From contig JAJYVK010000094.1 of the NCBI GenBank assembly GCA_021792075.1, forward strand, positions 1 to 6,342: a DNA stretch of 6,342 nucleotides, read 5' to 3'. Positions 5,276 to 6,342 of the stretch are shown here, in pieces. Positions within the stretch are counted from its first letter, which is position 1. Each line of letters starts with the position of its first letter. A program made the translations under genes and the position numbers. Under the pieces are notes generated by a model. That model had not been told where the DNA came from, searched no databases, and saw only the letters and a list, made by a program, of their open reading frames with translations. This DNA is from Actinomycetes bacterium (GTDB lineage: Bacteria; Actinomycetota; Acidimicrobiia; Acidimicrobiales; Acidimicrobiaceae).

Positions 5276-6114
5276 TAGGAAAAGTCATCGAGTTCTCCCT
5301 GCCCGACCTGGTAGCCCTCCTCCGCTGCAGGAAAGCTCCTCATCTTGACGTCGTGGACATAGCCTTCAAGAGCCTTTATTCCCATCTCACCCAGTGAGCC
5401 GTAGCGCCTGACGAACTTCGGCTTATGCCCAAAGGTGAGTCCAAGGAGATCATGGAAGACAAGAACCTGCCCATCACAGTTCGGTCCGGCGCCTATCCCA
5501 ATCGTTGGCACCTTGAGAAGCTCAGTTGCTTTTGCCGCAACAGCCTGCGGCACCGCCTCTAACACCACGGAGAAAACTCCGGCCTGCTCGATCTCGAGAG
5601 CTTCGTCCAAAAGCCTTTTCGCAGCTTCTTTGGTCTTGGCCTGGACAGAAAATCCACCAAATGCATGCACAGACTGGGGCGTGAGACCTAGATGGCCCAT
5701 AACCGGTATCTCGGCATCGACAAGAGCCTTGATGACCTCGACCCTGTTTGCTCCACCCTCCAGCTTGACGGCTTCTGCCCCTGCGCGAATTAGCTTGGCG
5801 GCGTTTCTGACGGCGTCTCTCACACCGGTATGATAGGAAAGCCATGGCATGTCGGTGACCACGAGCGCATTTGGCTCGGTGCGCGCGACAGCCTTGGTGT
5901 GGTAAGCCATGTCGTCAATCGTCACCGACAGCGTGTCGTCGTATCCCAGAACCACCATTGCGAGTGAATCCCCAACGAGTATTATGTCGACTCCGGCGGC
6001 ATCGGTCATGCGTGCGCCTGGAGCATCGTATGCGGTCACCATCGCTATTGGTGGATTCGCCCCATCGGCCTTATGAGAACGTATTTGCGGTACAGACTTC
6101 TTTGTGCTTTTCAT
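5263..6114 (-). CDS. panB: 3-methyl-2-oxobutanoate hydroxymethyltransferase
   Basis: Cytoplasmic enzyme transferring a hydroxymethyl group from 5,10-methylenetetrahydrofolate to 2-oxoisovalerate to give ketopantoate, the first committed step to pantothenate and CoA. The product of 283 residues is a TIM-barrel PanB along its whole length: MVTAYDAPGARM near 25-36, LVGDSLAMVVLGYDDTL at 46-62, MGHLGLTPQSVHAFGG at 139-154, and IGIGAGPNCDGQVLVFHD at 205-222. By alignment with E. coli PanB, Asp49, Asp88 and Glu119 match the metal site and Glu186 the catalytic acid. The frame stays open 17 codons further upstream, but ATG 6114 is chosen because AAGGAGG precedes it by 6 bases and the extension (MEPTPAASVRG...) has no PanB similarity. 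It lies between the DUF5318 gene and rpsF on the same strand. No other pantothenate gene is in the window. Confidence 0.96.
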   Translation of the reverse strand: MKSTKKSVPQIRSHKADGANPPIAMVTAYDAPGARMTDAAGVDIILVGDSLAMVVLGYDDTLSVTIDDMAYHTKAVARTEPNALVVTDMPWLSYHTGVRDAVRNAAKLIRAGAEAVKLEGGANRVEVIKALVDAEIPVMGHLGLTPQSVHAFGGFSVQAKTKEAAKRLLDEALEIEQAGVFSVVLEAVPQAVAAKATELLKVPTIGIGAGPNCDGQVLVFHDLLGLTFGHKPKFVRRYGSLGEMGIKALEGYVHDVKMRSFPAAEEGYQVGQGELDDFSYGRN

Positions 6115-6120
6115 CCAAAG

Positions 6121-6127
6121 CCTCCTT
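6121..6127 (-). promoter_or_regulatory. Shine-Dalgarno fixing the panB start
   Basis: AAGGAGG on the minus strand, 6 bases before ATG 6114, is a near-perfect ribosome binding site at ideal spacing. It favours this start over the in-frame ATG at 6165, which would put the site inside the coding region. Confidence 0.85.
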
Positions 6128-6218
6128 GACGTCCCACGCACAGAGGCTGCAGGCGTCGGCTCCAATTCTACTTACTGCAGGAGCAGATTCATAATCGGGG
6201 CGGGACGGCTTCTTTCGG

Positions 6219-6342
6219 CTAGAACTGGCGCACCAGGTGATTCCAATGGCAGCGGGGGCAGACCTCGACGACGTAGCATGTGAACTCCGCTACGCTTTCT
6301 CGCAATCTGTCCAGCTCGTCGGAGCCGGCAATGCAACGGCCA
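6219..6342 (-). CDS. DUF5318-family zinc-ribbon protein, C-terminal part (cut by window edge)
   Basis: The last 40 codons of a minus-strand gene that begins outside the window, ending in TAG at 6221-6219. The end reads YVVEVCPRCHWNHLVRQF, closely matching the C-terminal motif of actinobacterial DUF5318 proteins as I know them (VVEVCRTCSWNHLV in Rv0049 of M. tuberculosis). The CxxC is presumably half of a zinc ribbon whose other Cys pair would lie upstream. The protein stops right after the motif, whereas mycobacterial members continue. Rv0049 also lies close to rpsF and ssb, so the context supports the call. The function of the family is not established. The 104 bases between this stop and panB hold no gene I can see. 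Confidence 0.75.
   Translation of the reverse strand, partial: GRCIAGSDELDRLRESVAEFTCYVVEVCPRCHWNHLVRQF

Noticed and set aside
6115..6165. Longer PanB starting at the in-frame ATG 6165
   Set aside because: The ideal AAGGAGG lies inside this extension, and the extra residues have no PanB similarity.
1..6342. CRISPR array, tRNA, rRNA, insertion sequence or defence system
   Set aside because: No regularly spaced repeats, no tRNA-like cloverleaf, no transposase and no defence-type domain were seen; all clear genes are housekeeping families.

Overview
The window looks like chromosomal DNA of an actinobacterium. The minus strand carries rpsF-ssb-rpsR-rplI-dnaB, preceded at the right edge by the end of a DUF5318 zinc-ribbon protein; I know this family next to rpsF/ssb in actinobacteria (Mycobacterium tuberculosis has Rv0049 near rpsF Rv0053). 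S18 is the zinc-type form (CxxC...CxxH), as in mycobacterial RpsR1. Base composition seems balanced by eye rather than very GC-rich, so a lineage outside the classic high-GC groups (an Acidimicrobiia-like one, for example) is possible, but that is a guess.

Layout from left to right. Positions 1-467 hold no supportable gene but several short dyads. An MscS-type channel gene (468-1376, +) follows. It runs tail to tail into dnaB (1417-3246, -), whose reading frame contains a 156-residue mini-intein (1600-2067) at the site used by the Synechocystis DnaB intein. A 114-base gap with a strong stem-loop separates dnaB from rplI (3361-3807, -). rplI overlaps rpsR (3804-4241, -) by an ATGA. Then come ssb (4245-4703, -) and rpsF (4745-5086, -). 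A 176-base leader/intergenic region with mutually exclusive hairpins precedes panB (5263-6114, -), and the cut DUF5318 gene lies at 6219-6342 (-).

The minus-strand genes serve translation (S6, S18, L9) and replication (SSB, DnaB). S6 and S18 are neighbours in the 30S platform, and the S6:S18 complex is known in other bacteria to repress its own mRNA through a structure ahead of rpsF. The rpsF leader here is a natural candidate for that control. PanB (pantothenate/CoA synthesis) lies upstream of the leader and need not be functionally linked. MscS is a separate osmotic-safety gene.

No wholly new multi-gene system is visible. The most notable items are the endonuclease-free DnaB intein, the acidic C-terminal tail of S18 (about 50 residues), the structured rpsF leader, the rplI-dnaB stem-loop, and a perfect 10-bp inverted repeat inside the MscS gene.
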